64,000 nt of DNA from Bombilactobacillus thymidiniphilus (GCF_023380245.1 NZ_CP093365.1:434001-498000); one strand, 5' to 3'. Counted from the stretch's first letter, positions 42,416 through 52,543 are shown. Program-made: numbers and translations. Notes: generated by a model from the letters alone, not told the origin.

Positions 42416-43264
42416 TTATTCAATTATTTGACGTTGTGTTACCCGCCAAACATGCAAAGTTAAATAAACTTCGTCATCGGGATGCAATTGCCAACCTTCT
42501 TTTTTCTGTAAAAAAGAGCTGACCTTTAAAACTGTAGCATAAGCTTGTGGATACTTAGCTTTCATTAACTTTAAAATGTCTGGATCTAACTCCATAGCCG
42601 GATCCTCAACGTGTGTTAAATGTTTAATCATAAAAGTTCGTAAGTGGGTCACAAAACGATTAAAATTAAAAGATTCATGGTCCAGTATCATACCATACTG
42701 GTATTGAACAATCTCAATAATATTGCTGATCAGCTTAGTTATTTTTATTGTATGTGAAAGATTGATTTTTTCCGAGCAAGTGTTAATAAAGTGATACGCT
42801 AATAAAACTGCTTCACCCTCTGGCAAGATCACTTTAGCATGCTCATTAAGGATCTGCAAAGCTACTTCAGCCGCCTGATATTCTTTCGCAAATAAATTTT
42901 TGATCTCCCACTTCACAGTACCTTCAATAGCATCATTCTCTTGTTGTGAACGCTGCAATGTAAAATTAATATGGTCAGCTAATGATGCTAATTGATAGCT
43001 AGTAAATTTGACATTTAACAACGGTTCTACCGCTTGAATAATTTGCATCGTTAATGAAATAGCATCCGGAGAAATCCTAGCCAAGTCATCAGCTAAAGAA
43101 ATGCCTTCTTCCACTGCTACATAGCGTTGTTCAATTTTATCTTTGTCAACCTGGTCACCAGGTTTGCATCCAAACCCAATTCCTCGACCTACTACCACCC
43201 ACTCTACATTGTCATCATCTCTTGCTAAGACAACATTATTGTTGAAAGTTTTTTCGGAAATCAT
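42416..43264 (-). CDS. licT: BglG/LicT family transcription antiterminator
   Basis: 282 residues: an RNA-binding CAT domain at the N-terminus (NNNVVLARDDDNVEWVVVGRGIGFG) and two PTS-regulation domains (PRD1 about 65-170, PRD2 about 172-282) with conserved His in LADHIN and VTHLRTF-type helices. When BglP lets it be dephosphorylated it stabilises the leader antiterminator. Start at 43264 with TGGAGG 6 bp upstream. It regulates its own leader at 43292-43371. Confidence 0.94.
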   Translation of the reverse strand: MISEKTFNNNVVLARDDDNVEWVVVGRGIGFGCKPGDQVDKDKIEQRYVAVEEGISLADDLARISPDAISLTMQIIQAVEPLLNVKFTSYQLASLADHINFTLQRSQQENDAIEGTVKWEIKNLFAKEYQAAEVALQILNEHAKVILPEGEAVLLAYHFINTCSEKINLSHTIKITKLISNIIEIVQYQYGMILDHESFNFNRFVTHLRTFMIKHLTHVEDPAMELDPDILKLMKAKYPQAYATVLKVSSFLQKKEGWQLHPDDEVYLTLHVWRVTQRQIIE

Positions 43265-43291
43265 GGATACCTCCATTTTTCGATTTTGAGC

Positions 43292-43343
43292 AAAAAAATA
43301 CCTACTCTTATCAAATACCCCTAATATCCGAAAACGAGTAGGT
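43292..43343 (-). terminator. licT leader terminator (antitermination-controlled)
   Basis: ACCTACTC (43336-43343) pairs with GAGTAGGT (43300-43307), then seven Ts. Its 5' arm overlaps the end of the RAT element, so LicT binding excludes it. Confidence 0.85.
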
Positions 43344-43371
43344 TGATGCCTGATCGAATCAGTTACACACC
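43341..43371 (-). promoter_or_regulatory. Ribonucleic antiterminator (RAT) site
   Basis: Minus strand GGTGTGTAACTGATTCGATC followed by AGGCATCAACC, matching the LicT/SacT RAT layout with the AACTGAT core and AGGCA bulge. Confidence 0.85.
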
Positions 43372-43386
43372 TTTGTCACAGCCCGT

Positions 43387-43416
43387 ATTATACACAGTCG
43401 ATGTAAACGCTGTCAA
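43387..43416 (-). promoter_or_regulatory. licT-bglP promoter with overlapping cre site
   Basis: TTGACA (43411-43416), 18-bp spacer, TATAAT (43387-43392) on the minus strand. A perfect cre match TGTAAACGCTGTCA (43402-43415) covers the -35 and spacer, predicting CcpA repression by preferred sugars. Confidence 0.9.
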
Positions 43417-43434
43417 TAATTTAGCATGACATGT

Positions 43435-44379
43435 TCAACATAATTCACCAGCCGCAATTCTCGCCAAAAGTGAACGGGAAGGAATAAAATACATACTACC
43501 CGTCAACGGCGTACTAAAATCTAACAAACGATCATTTTGGCTAAACATATTAACCAGCATTCGGTGAGTAACGCTAAAATAACGCGAATAGCCAATAAAA
43601 TAAGTTCCAGTAATCCCAGTTGCCGGATCTGAATAAGGTACATTCATGCGCACAATCTTATGTTCTACACCATCATCATTATCTTGCGAAACAATATTAT
43701 GGGCATTGGAATCTTTTTGTTCATCAACTAATTCCAAATCTGAGAACTTCTTGCGACCAATTGCTTTCTCTTGGTCAGTAGTATCTAAATCATTCCAAGC
43801 TTGCATATTATGGCGATATTTTTGAGCAAAAGCATATGAACCGTTAATAAATTCAGGGTCTTCTGATCCAATCAACGCATAACTAGCCGTATCCTCGTTG
43901 GCTGGATTTTCGGTACCATCAATAAAACCAATAATTGCCCGCCCTTCAAAGTAGCGAAAACCATGAGTTTCATCAACTACTGTTGTAAAATTACGTAAAA
44001 AATGACTAAGTTGTTCTACAACTTCATAACAAACAGCCATTTTATGCGCCCGCACATGTAAAAAAAGATCGCCTGGCGTTGCTACCGCTGTATATTTAGG
44101 ACCCTTAATTTCAGAAAAAGTTACTAATTCTTTAGGAACACTAGCTTTAGGAAACAAATAAGACCAAGCTTGTGCACCAAAACCAATTGCTACTCGCAAT
44201 TCATCTTCCGGATAACGAATACGCATACTATTTTTGATTGCATTCGCCCGGTCAGCAAACTCTTGAATCAATTCTTGTGCTTGTTGTTGATCAGTCCGAT
44301 TTAATAATAAAGTAGTAAAAATAATATTTTCGCCAACATCTTTCCAAACATCTTGTGCCTGCAAGGGATTGATTTCCAT
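43435..44379 (-). CDS. Dyp-type heme peroxidase
   Basis: 314 residues, ferredoxin-like Dyp fold. The signature GXXDG motif is GFIDGTENPAN near residue 153, with the distal Asp; the proximal heme His is probably in KIVRMNVPYSDP-adjacent NDDGVEHKIVRMN, and the late catalytic Arg in GYSRYFSVTHRML. No Tat signal peptide, so cytoplasmic unless packaged. GGAGG precedes the ATG. Heme must be acquired, since no heme genes are seen in the window. Confidence 0.92.
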   Translation of the reverse strand: MEINPLQAQDVWKDVGENIIFTTLLLNRTDQQQAQELIQEFADRANAIKNSMRIRYPEDELRVAIGFGAQAWSYLFPKASVPKELVTFSEIKGPKYTAVATPGDLFLHVRAHKMAVCYEVVEQLSHFLRNFTTVVDETHGFRYFEGRAIIGFIDGTENPANEDTASYALIGSEDPEFINGSYAFAQKYRHNMQAWNDLDTTDQEKAIGRKKFSDLELVDEQKDSNAHNIVSQDNDDGVEHKIVRMNVPYSDPATGITGTYFIGYSRYFSVTHRMLVNMFSQNDRLLDFSTPLTGSMYFIPSRSLLARIAAGELC

Positions 44380-44495
44380 AATATTCCTCCTTAAATTATC
44401 TGTTCTTAATTTACAGCTAATTTAAACCACACGCAAATTGCTGACAGTTGATGTAAAATAAGATACATCATTTAATTAATGCGGGGGATTTTTTC

Positions 44496-45770
44496 ATGTA
44501 TTTGAAACACTTTAAAATTTCTTTAGGTTGGCAAATTTTGCTCGGCTTAGTGATTGGTATTTTGCTCGGCAGTTTATGCTACCACAATCAGTCAGCAATT
44601 ACGGCGATGCAAAATATCGGCACAATGTTTATTAGCCTAATTCAAATGATCGTCTTACCAATTGTAATTTCATGTTTGACAGTTGGTATTGCTAACATGG
44701 GTGATATTAAAAAATTAGGGCGCATCGGGCTCAAAACTTTATTATATTTTGAATTGATGACTACTTTTGCCATTATTTTAGGATTATTAGTGGGTAATAT
44801 TTTTCACCCAGGACAAGGGATTGATATTCACAGTTTACATACTCAAGATATCAGTCAATATATGCAAACTGCCAAACACGCACAAAAAAATTCCGGGATT
44901 TGGTCTATTATCATGAGCATTATTCCCACTAACTTCTTTCAATCTTTGAGTCAAGGTAGCATGCTACCGATTATTTTCTTTTCCGTCTTTTTTGGCTTGG
45001 GAACTGCAGCGATTGGTCCCAAAGGACAAATTATCATTGATTTTTTGCAAGCTGTATCACAAGTCATGTTCACAGTGACTAATTGGATCATGAAAACAGC
45101 ACCAATCGGAGTTTGTGCCCTAATCGGTGCAACAATTGCGCAATTAGGTTTGTCAGCATTAGCTCCACTAGGCTATTTTATTGTTTTAGCTTATGGCACG
45201 ATGATCTTATTTATAGTTGGTGTTATGGGAATTGTTGCTCATTTCTTTCAATTAAATATATTTCACTTGCTAACAGTTATTAAAGATGAGGTATTACTAG
45301 CTTTTTCTACAGCTAGTTCAGAAGCAGCACTCCCTAAAATAATTTCTAAAATTAGTAATTATGGTGTTAATCAAGGTATTGTTTCATTTGTTATTCCTAC
45401 TGGATACACTTTTAATTTAGATGGTTCAGCTATTTACCAGTCCTTAGCAGCATTATTTTTAGCACAAGCTTATAATATTCACTTGAGCTTAGGACATCAA
45501 ATTACTCTATTACTGGTGTTAATGATCACTTCTAAAGGTATGGCTGGTGTTCCTGGAGCATCATTGGTAGTATTACTGGCAACCATGACTACAGTTGGTA
45601 TTCCCGCCAGCGGCTTAGCTTTAATTGCGGGGGTAGATCGTCTAATAGATATGGGACGCACTGCCGTGAACGTAGTTGGTAATTCTTTAGCAGCGATGAT
45701 TATTGGTAAATCGGAACACGAATTAGACATGAATACAGCACACAAATATTGGCAAAGTTTTACAAAATAA
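44496..45770 (+). CDS. Dicarboxylate/amino acid:cation symporter
   Basis: 424 residues of the DAACS family (GltP/DctA/SstT relatives) with about eight helices and two hairpins. Motifs: the serine-rich hairpin AFSTASSEAALPKI, the TM7 region PTGYTFNLDGSAIYQSLAALF, and the second hairpin GMAGVPGASLVVLL, ending with DRLIDMGRTAVNVVGNSLA. Probably takes up glutamate, aspartate or C4-dicarboxylates. GGGGGA precedes the ATG. Monocistronic, with a strong terminator. Confidence 0.94.
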   Translation: MYLKHFKISLGWQILLGLVIGILLGSLCYHNQSAITAMQNIGTMFISLIQMIVLPIVISCLTVGIANMGDIKKLGRIGLKTLLYFELMTTFAIILGLLVGNIFHPGQGIDIHSLHTQDISQYMQTAKHAQKNSGIWSIIMSIIPTNFFQSLSQGSMLPIIFFSVFFGLGTAAIGPKGQIIIDFLQAVSQVMFTVTNWIMKTAPIGVCALIGATIAQLGLSALAPLGYFIVLAYGTMILFIVGVMGIVAHFFQLNIFHLLTVIKDEVLLAFSTASSEAALPKIISKISNYGVNQGIVSFVIPTGYTFNLDGSAIYQSLAALFLAQAYNIHLSLGHQITLLLVLMITSKGMAGVPGASLVVLLATMTTVGIPASGLALIAGVDRLIDMGRTAVNVVGNSLAAMIIGKSEHELDMNTAHKYWQSFTK

Positions 45771-45771
45771 A

Positions 45772-45808
45772 AACAATCAATCATTCTGAATGATTGATTG
45801 TTTTTTTT
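45772..45808. terminator. Terminator between symporter and MucBP protein genes
   Basis: Fourteen-bp perfect stem (45772-45785 with 45789-45802), 3-nt loop, eight Ts on the plus strand; A-rich on the other side, so also usable by the type VII operon. Confidence 0.9.
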
Positions 45809-45813
45809 ATGCC

Positions 45814-47400
45814 TTAACGTCTACGTAACTTAATTACTGGAATAGAACTCAGACTCATCAATCCCAACAAAATATATAACCAGTAATTTTGTTTTTGATC
45901 AGATGTTTGCGGTAAAGAACTGTTATTACCACCTGCGCCACCACCAGTAGCTGGATCATTTGTTGAAGAGCCGTTATTTGATGTACCACCGCTAGATTTA
46001 GTAGTTTGCGGATCTGCTGTATAACTACCACCACCGGTACTATTTAACAAAGCGCCATTCGAGTCAGTACTGCCAGTGGTATTAGCGCCTGGATTGTTAG
46101 TTTCGGTTGTTGTGGCAGGATCATTGTTAGTGCCAGAACCAGTTAAGTTGCCTGCAGGCGCATCTGGATCAATATTATTATCATCATCTTCATTTCCTGC
46201 ATTTGGATCAACAGCACTATTATCATCTTTTGTGTAATAGAAAGTTACTTTCTGCGGTGAAGCAGTGAAACTACCGCTTTGATCACCATCAACATTAACT
46301 AATTTATAGCCGTCAATATCAATCTTTTTAGCATTATAAGCACTGCCAGTATCGCCACTCAAAGTGACGGTAGTAGCCAATTCTTCATTAGTATCTTTAT
46401 CCAAATAACGCACTGTCACATCTTTACCGGTTACTGGTTTTTTAGTGTAATAGAAGGTGAAAGTTTGATCACTTTTATCATACTTGCCAGTTTTAGTACC
46501 GTCATAAGATTTGTCAGCTGTATAACCTTTAATATCCGGTGCTGCACCGACGTCAAAAACGTCACCCAACTTACCGCTTATCGATGTATCCGGGGCAATA
46601 GAATTATTACTATCTTTATCAACATATTTAATTACAACTTTCCCGGTTTTCGGAACTGCTTTATAGTAATAAGTAACATTATTGCCACCACTCACAATCG
46701 TACCTGAAGCATTAGAAGGCAGTTTACTCATATCAGTTACCAAATTATATTGTGTTTGATCATCACCATTGATAGTCTTAGGTCGCAAATCTGCTGTTGT
46801 CGTATCGTATTGATCACCAATGGAGTAGTCTTTTACTACATCAGCTTGCACGGATTTATTAGTATCAACATCAACATACTTAACCGTCAAAGACGCTTTA
46901 TTACTGGTATCTGAAGTATCATTCGGGTCAATCTTTTTATACAAATAAATTATTTTTTGCGTAGTTTCTTGATAAGTACCGCTTGTAACACCAACTGTTT
47001 TATCAAACTTATAATCTGTAAATTTCTTCTCCTCAGTTGCATAAGGTGAACCCACTGCTTGAGTCATGGTGATATGATCTTGACCATTATCCATAGTGAA
47101 CGGGATAGCTGTCGCTTCATCTACATAATAAACTTCAACAGTACCCATTTTCTGATCAGCAGCACCAGTTTTAGGTGCGATAAAATCACTTGTTTTAGCT
47201 TTATCGTTCGCTTTAGCCGATTTTTTGACCGTGGCTTGATTCTTTAAATTCAATTTATCATTTTGATCATCATAAATCTGCTTTAAGGTAGCGGAACTAT
47301 CAGAACTATTAACATCAAAAGTCGTGGCTTGAACAACCGAAGTTGCATATGTGGAAAAAATACTAATAACTGCTGTAAAAATTATCAATGAACGTTTCAT
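45814..47400 (-). CDS. MucBP-repeat LPQTS-anchored surface protein
   Basis: 528 residues: signal peptide (SLIIFTAVISIFSTYATSVVQA), then four tandem MucBP-type repeats of about 70 residues (starts near GTVEVYYVDE, SLTVKYVDVD, KVVIKYVDKD, DVTVRYLDKD). An Asn/Thr/Gly-rich wall-spanning region follows, and a sorting signal SLPQTSDQK, hydrophobic helix, RRR tail. LPQT with a non-Gly fifth residue is the form known from L. plantarum. MucBP modules bind mucin-like glycans in several lactobacilli. It starts 12 bp after the sortase gene and is the last gene of the type VII operon. Confidence 0.9.
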   Translation of the reverse strand: MKRSLIIFTAVISIFSTYATSVVQATTFDVNSSDSSATLKQIYDDQNDKLNLKNQATVKKSAKANDKAKTSDFIAPKTGAADQKMGTVEVYYVDEATAIPFTMDNGQDHITMTQAVGSPYATEEKKFTDYKFDKTVGVTSGTYQETTQKIIYLYKKIDPNDTSDTSNKASLTVKYVDVDTNKSVQADVVKDYSIGDQYDTTTADLRPKTINGDDQTQYNLVTDMSKLPSNASGTIVSGGNNVTYYYKAVPKTGKVVIKYVDKDSNNSIAPDTSISGKLGDVFDVGAAPDIKGYTADKSYDGTKTGKYDKSDQTFTFYYTKKPVTGKDVTVRYLDKDTNEELATTVTLSGDTGSAYNAKKIDIDGYKLVNVDGDQSGSFTASPQKVTFYYTKDDNSAVDPNAGNEDDDNNIDPDAPAGNLTGSGTNNDPATTTETNNPGANTTGSTDSNGALLNSTGGGSYTADPQTTKSSGGTSNNGSSTNDPATGGGAGGNNSSLPQTSDQKQNYWLYILLGLMSLSSIPVIKLRRR

Positions 47401-47412
47401 TAAACATTCCCC

Positions 47413-48123
47413 CTACTCAATTGTTAAATTACATTTTTTCAAACGTTGTTTGGTGACAGGCTCGGTGCCGGATAGTTCCCCTCGAACCATAGTGCGCATC
47501 GAACCTTGGACAATACCCTTATCATAATCTGCACAAGTAATCATTGTTAGCTGTGAACCAAAAGGTTTATCATTAATCACACTTACTTTAGAAGGTGCAA
47601 GTTTGCCAACTTTATCAACTATGCGGTACTTATAGATCAAATGTAGGTCAGTCAAATAAACTGCAGCACCCTTTTTTACTTTGTGCAAATTATGAAAAAC
47701 AGTATTGTTGTTCATATAATGCCCTGCTAAAGCATAATTGCGCTGCCCCATTTCTTGATTGGGTTTCATGGTCGCCACACCGTACAAAATATTGTCACCA
47801 TTGACCCCATAACCATTAAAGATCGGATTCTTAATTTTTTGGCTCGGAATCGACATAAAACCAATGACATCTTTAGAATTGTTATATGCTCGCAATAAAT
47901 TTTGCGTTGTTACTGGCTGGACCACTTTGGCGTTAAAACTAGTCTGCTTTTTTTGATTGCGTTCCAATTCTTTAGCTTGGTCTGTCTGCATTGACTCGGC
48001 AATAAAGTGATTCATAATCATAGAATGCCCCCACGATGTACTCAAAATACCATAACCAATCAAAAACAAACTCAAACAAATCAAGATTCCATAAAGTACA
48101 TATTCCAAACTTTTTTTCTTCAT
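47413..48123 (-). CDS. Class A sortase
   Basis: 236 residues, N-terminal membrane anchor (LEYVLYGILICLSLFLIGYGIL) and a sortase barrel. Catalytic His in LAGHYMNNNTVFHNLH, Cys in LTMITCADYDKG, Arg in SMRTMVRGEL. It joins LPXTG-like proteins to peptidoglycan. The start at 48123 has GGGAGG 8 bp upstream, 13 bp after the essC stop; the open frame that reaches 48201 would lie inside essC and lacks a site. Its direct downstream neighbour is an LPQTS protein, the likely substrate. Confidence 0.93.
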   Translation of the reverse strand: MKKKSLEYVLYGILICLSLFLIGYGILSTSWGHSMIMNHFIAESMQTDQAKELERNQKKQTSFNAKVVQPVTTQNLLRAYNNSKDVIGFMSIPSQKIKNPIFNGYGVNGDNILYGVATMKPNQEMGQRNYALAGHYMNNNTVFHNLHKVKKGAAVYLTDLHLIYKYRIVDKVGKLAPSKVSVINDKPFGSQLTMITCADYDKGIVQGSMRTMVRGELSGTEPVTKQRLKKCNLTIE

Positions 48124-48136
48124 GTCTAGCCTCCCA

Positions 48137-51100
48137 TCACTTAGCAGCTTTTGGAATTTGGATTTTGCGACAATTACGTCCTTTGAAGTAATAAGCTTCA
48201 TCTTCCTGCAAATAACTTTCGTTGGTAATAAATTGGTTATTAATCAAGCTTTGATCCGTCAACCGCGAGCCCAATATACCATTTTTAAGATTATTCTTGA
48301 GGTAAGCAACTGGACCACTATAACTACCAGTGATATAACCAACAAAAGTATTAATAATAGGATAAATATTAAGCGTGTGCGCCTGTTGCAAAATCGCCTT
48401 TAATTCATCCTCAGTTAAATTGCTATCTGTGACGAAATCTTCAAACTCTTCAAAGCATAAATAGTAAGGTTGCGCTAAACTTTCTTTATCAGCTAGGCGC
48501 TGCAACAAATTATCTTTAACATCCTTTGCATCTGCTGTTTGATCTATAATTTGCCCTGTAGCTAAATTATGCTGTATTAAATATTGCAAATTATGTTGTA
48601 ATAATTGCGTGTATAGAGCTTTTTGTTCATCAGTATCATTTAAAATGAAGAAATAATGTCGTTTTTGAATATCGAAAGCGACACTCTCGGTAGTTTCTTT
48701 GTCCACACCTAACGGCATCCCCGCCACAAAAGTATCTGTGACATGTGGCAATTGCAAGAACTGTTGATAAGTCATATCTTCAGGCACCATTGGAATAGAC
48801 TGTGGCAAAGCACCTTGCCAATCCTCCGCCATTTGCTGAGCTTCTCGTTTAATATCTGCCAACATTTGGAAAGAATTATTATTTTTATTGGGCAACATTG
48901 TTTGAAATAAGCGAACAGTATCTAATTTAATCAGCCCGCGTCCTGCCATTTCTTCTGGTTTCATTTGCGTGCGCCCAATAATATCAGCAACTTCACTATC
49001 GTCAATCAAGAACAAACTGATCTGCGTCTTGATATTAGCAGATATTTGCATCCGCAAAGCAGAATGCCGATTCGCCGTCAGCAACAAGTAAACGGCAACA
49101 TTGGCACCTTCTCTAGTAATGCGATCAATCAATGAATTAAATTGTTCAATCCATTTAACTTCTTTAGCTGAATCAATTGTATCAATCACAATCTCAATAA
49201 CCGGCAACTTAGTTCCTGTTGCTTGCACATACTGTTCATAATTAGCAACGCCTTCACGACTCAACAACTTCTTACGTTGATCAATCGTAGCATCAATAAT
49301 GCTCATGAATTTCAGCATTTTTTCCGTTTCGTCAATTCGCACCATGTCAGCAACATGTGGCAAATCACGCAATGGCAATAAACCATTTGTCCCAAAATCA
49401 AGTAAATAAAAATTGATATCTTGCGGTGAATTTTGTCGTGCCAAACCTAAAACAAAAGTTTGAATAAACGTGGATTTACCATAACCAGGACTTGCAAAGA
49501 CTGCCATATGCTTGTTTTCTTTCACATCTAAAGTTAAAGTTTGTTGACTTTGTTTATCTGGATAATCTACAATCCCCATCACAGTCTGCAAATTCAAATC
49601 TTCTGGCCAAGCTTGCTGATAATCAATGGTTTGATAATCTGGATAAAAAATTTCACTAGCGATTGGTGGCAACCAAGGCCGTGGCAAGCGTTCAATGTGA
49701 TGCTCAGTAGAATATTCGCCAATGTAATTAATCACAGCTTCTAATTCACTGATTTTTTGTGTGTCTGCGGTCACAGGTTGCGCCTCTGTCAAACCACTGA
49801 GATCCGCCGATAAATTCTCGTATTGTCCTAGAGTATTGATACGATAAATAGGATCTAACTCACTTTGATCGACGCTGCGTTCAGGATTATAAGTCCCACC
49901 ACTATAAGCACTTTGGAATAATTCGTAAATTTCATTATTACCAACTTGCAAATAGGCTCGCCCGGGTTCTACAATTGAAGCCGCATCGGGAGTATGCAGC
50001 ATTTCCATAGAATCGGCTTTATCTTGCACTTTGAGCGAAATTTTAAAACGCGAATTACTCCAAATTTGTTCATTAACTACTCCACTGGGCTTTTGCGTCG
50101 CTAAAATCAAATGAATACCCAATGAACGACCTATCCGTGCTGTAGAAACCAATTCATCCATAAAATCAGGTTGTTCAGATTTTAATTCCGCAAATTCATC
50201 ACTAATCAAGAATAAATGGGGCATCGCTTCGTCAGCTTTGCCATCATGATACAGTTTTTGATACTGATTAATGTGATTAACATTGTATTTACCAAATAGC
50301 TTTTGCCGTTTTTCTAGTTCAGCTTTAATGGAAGCTAGAGCCCGCATACTTTGCGCACCATCTAAGTTGGTAATAGTTCCCAACAAATGTGGCAAGTTAT
50401 TGAACAAATTAGCCATTCCTCCACCTTTATAATCGATTAATAGAAAACCAACATTATCAGGATGAAAATTAATCGCTAATGAAGCAATGTAACTCTGGAT
50501 CAACTCTGACTTACCAGAACCTGTGGTTCCAGCAACCAAACCGTGGGGACCGTGGGCACGTTCATGTAAATCTAGATGTACAATATCATCTTTACCGCGT
50601 ACACCTAAAGGTACCGCCAAACTCTTATAAGGTAATTTATTAGACCACCGATTACTTAAATTCAATTCATGAACATCTTTGACACCATAAAGATCCAAAA
50701 AATTAATAGCTTCAGGAATTGAATTTTTTAAACTTTCTTTATGATCTAAAGCCGCCAACCGCCGGATCACCAGTGACAGATCAAAAGTATCATTGTAGTG
50801 GTCAGGCTCAAAAGTACGATTGACTAACTCGTCATTTTCGACAATGATCTTTCCATGATGATAGTCACCATATTCAATCACATTTTTGACATGCTCAGGT
50901 AGATCATCGACAGAATTTCTGATGAAGATTACGGAAATATTCAATTCAGAAATATCCTTAGCTAAGTATTCCATGATGGCATGATCCAAAACTAATTCTT
51001 CGTTATCAATAATCAAAACATATTGCGGTGAAAAATAATTTTGATCAGGCTTATTTTTACTTTCTTTTTGCGTTTGCTCACGTTCTTTGAACATTTGAAA

Positions 51101-52543
51101 TAGCGAAGTTAAAATTTGTCCACGCGTTTTGTCATTATAAACAAAACTTAAAGTATTGTTAGTATCTAACTTGAAATGAGCTAACCAACGCCATTTTTTC
51201 CAAGCTTTCAAATCTTTTTCCCGAAAAACAGGAACAAAGATCACTTCATGATAACTTTGAAAAGTCACTAACTGTAACAACATGTTAATCAGCGCTTCTT
51301 GCACCAAAGAACGCCGCCCAACTAACCCAGTTGCCCCATGCAGTAAAGAAACTGTTATGGGAACATCATGTACATAGTGTGCATTAGTTGCTAGAGTCGC
51401 CGCTTCCAAGCTCAATTCATCTTTATCAAAATCTTTAGGCGAGTAATTGACTTTGAAAGTTGCTGGCATATCACCGCGACCTACACGAAACGCCAAAAAG
51501 TCATTTTGAAATTTATTTTTTTCAAAAATACGTGAACTGCCGGTCAAAACCAGCTGAGCCACTTCTTGCAGATCAGGGTAATGATAATTGAGTGCTTGCG
51601 TAGTTTCTTTGATTTTATGATTGATATCCACCGTTTTGTCTTGCAAATATTCGTCATAATCGCGCAAACGCTTAGCAGTATCTATTTTGTATTGCTTCTT
51701 CTCGGAAAAATAAGAACTAATCGAAAATGAGATCGTGGTCACACTCATAGCAACCATCATCAGCATCATTGTAATGTTCTTGCTCATCATGGAAGTTACA
51801 ATAGAAATGGCCACCATTACTAGCGGTGGTAAAATAGTCCGCGCTAATTGATTTTTTTGTTTTTCAATTTTGGAGGGTGGATTTTCGATAGTAATATTAC
51901 CAGTCGGCAATTTATGAATGATGCGTGGGGAGCGATGATATTCAGGATAATCTGTACTGAAAATAGTTGGTTGAATTTCGAGAGGTGTTAGCTGTGTTTT
52001 GATAGACTTAGCAGGATTATAATTAGCTACCTGCAAATAATTATCATTAACCAGTTGCAATTCCAAATTATCAAAATAAATAATGGAACCAGCTATAATA
52101 GGCTGTTGCTCACTAACTATTTTGTGGTTAACGTAAATTTCACCCTTTGGAACGATAAAAAGTTGATCAGCTTGCTGATATAAGCGTACTGCATTGTTAG
52201 ACAAAGCACTGACATTAAAAGTATCATGATCACTTGGCCCTAAAGATATAAAATTAGTTGTATTGCGACTAAGATCATACTGCTGTATCAGTGGTTGACC
52301 TGTTAAAATCAACTGACAATCTGCAATTTTAATAGGCTTGTTAAATTTCACCGGCTTTTGATTAACTACAAAATCATTTTTATCCGGCTGAATGGCAATT
52401 GGTTCGCTAAGCCCAGCAAAATAACCGTTAGTGTTCGTTTGATCAGCAATTGTAAATTTATCGTATTCGTTAAAATCAATTGCAAAACGGGCATAATAAT
52501 TGTCCTTAAAAATGAAACAAATTAGTTTAGTATTATTTTTCAT
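48137..52543 (-). CDS. essC: Type VIIb secretion ATPase EssC
   Basis: 1468 residues. Two N-terminal FHA-like domains (about 1-190), two membrane helices near 235-285, then FtsK/SpoIIIE ATPase domains. Domain 1 has Walker A VAGTTGSGKSELIQS near residue 672 and Walker B HLFLISDEFAEL. Domain 2 has ASPGYGKSTFIQTF near 1023. Domain 3, from about 1290, lacks a P-loop (FILNDTDEQKALYTQ). It is the motor that recognises substrates. Start overlaps essB by 4 bp. The length matches staphylococcal EssC. Confidence 0.96.
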   Translation of the reverse strand: MKNNTKLICFIFKDNYYARFAIDFNEYDKFTIADQTNTNGYFAGLSEPIAIQPDKNDFVVNQKPVKFNKPIKIADCQLILTGQPLIQQYDLSRNTTNFISLGPSDHDTFNVSALSNNAVRLYQQADQLFIVPKGEIYVNHKIVSEQQPIIAGSIIYFDNLELQLVNDNYLQVANYNPAKSIKTQLTPLEIQPTIFSTDYPEYHRSPRIIHKLPTGNITIENPPSKIEKQKNQLARTILPPLVMVAISIVTSMMSKNITMMLMMVAMSVTTISFSISSYFSEKKQYKIDTAKRLRDYDEYLQDKTVDINHKIKETTQALNYHYPDLQEVAQLVLTGSSRIFEKNKFQNDFLAFRVGRGDMPATFKVNYSPKDFDKDELSLEAATLATNAHYVHDVPITVSLLHGATGLVGRRSLVQEALINMLLQLVTFQSYHEVIFVPVFREKDLKAWKKWRWLAHFKLDTNNTLSFVYNDKTRGQILTSLFQMFKEREQTQKESKNKPDQNYFSPQYVLIIDNEELVLDHAIMEYLAKDISELNISVIFIRNSVDDLPEHVKNVIEYGDYHHGKIIVENDELVNRTFEPDHYNDTFDLSLVIRRLAALDHKESLKNSIPEAINFLDLYGVKDVHELNLSNRWSNKLPYKSLAVPLGVRGKDDIVHLDLHERAHGPHGLVAGTTGSGKSELIQSYIASLAINFHPDNVGFLLIDYKGGGMANLFNNLPHLLGTITNLDGAQSMRALASIKAELEKRQKLFGKYNVNHINQYQKLYHDGKADEAMPHLFLISDEFAELKSEQPDFMDELVSTARIGRSLGIHLILATQKPSGVVNEQIWSNSRFKISLKVQDKADSMEMLHTPDAASIVEPGRAYLQVGNNEIYELFQSAYSGGTYNPERSVDQSELDPIYRINTLGQYENLSADLSGLTEAQPVTADTQKISELEAVINYIGEYSTEHHIERLPRPWLPPIASEIFYPDYQTIDYQQAWPEDLNLQTVMGIVDYPDKQSQQTLTLDVKENKHMAVFASPGYGKSTFIQTFVLGLARQNSPQDINFYLLDFGTNGLLPLRDLPHVADMVRIDETEKMLKFMSIIDATIDQRKKLLSREGVANYEQYVQATGTKLPVIEIVIDTIDSAKEVKWIEQFNSLIDRITREGANVAVYLLLTANRHSALRMQISANIKTQISLFLIDDSEVADIIGRTQMKPEEMAGRGLIKLDTVRLFQTMLPNKNNNSFQMLADIKREAQQMAEDWQGALPQSIPMVPEDMTYQQFLQLPHVTDTFVAGMPLGVDKETTESVAFDIQKRHYFFILNDTDEQKALYTQLLQHNLQYLIQHNLATGQIIDQTADAKDVKDNLLQRLADKESLAQPYYLCFEEFEDFVTDSNLTEDELKAILQQAHTLNIYPIINTFVGYITGSYSGPVAYLKNNLKNGILGSRLTDQSLINNQFITNESYLQEDEAYYFKGRNCRKIQIPKAAK

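Noticed and set aside
45814-47400. LPQTS instead of LPXTG in the sorting signal as a novelty
   Set aside because: L. plantarum and relatives are known to use LPQTxE-type signals in which the Gly is replaced, so this is a family trait.
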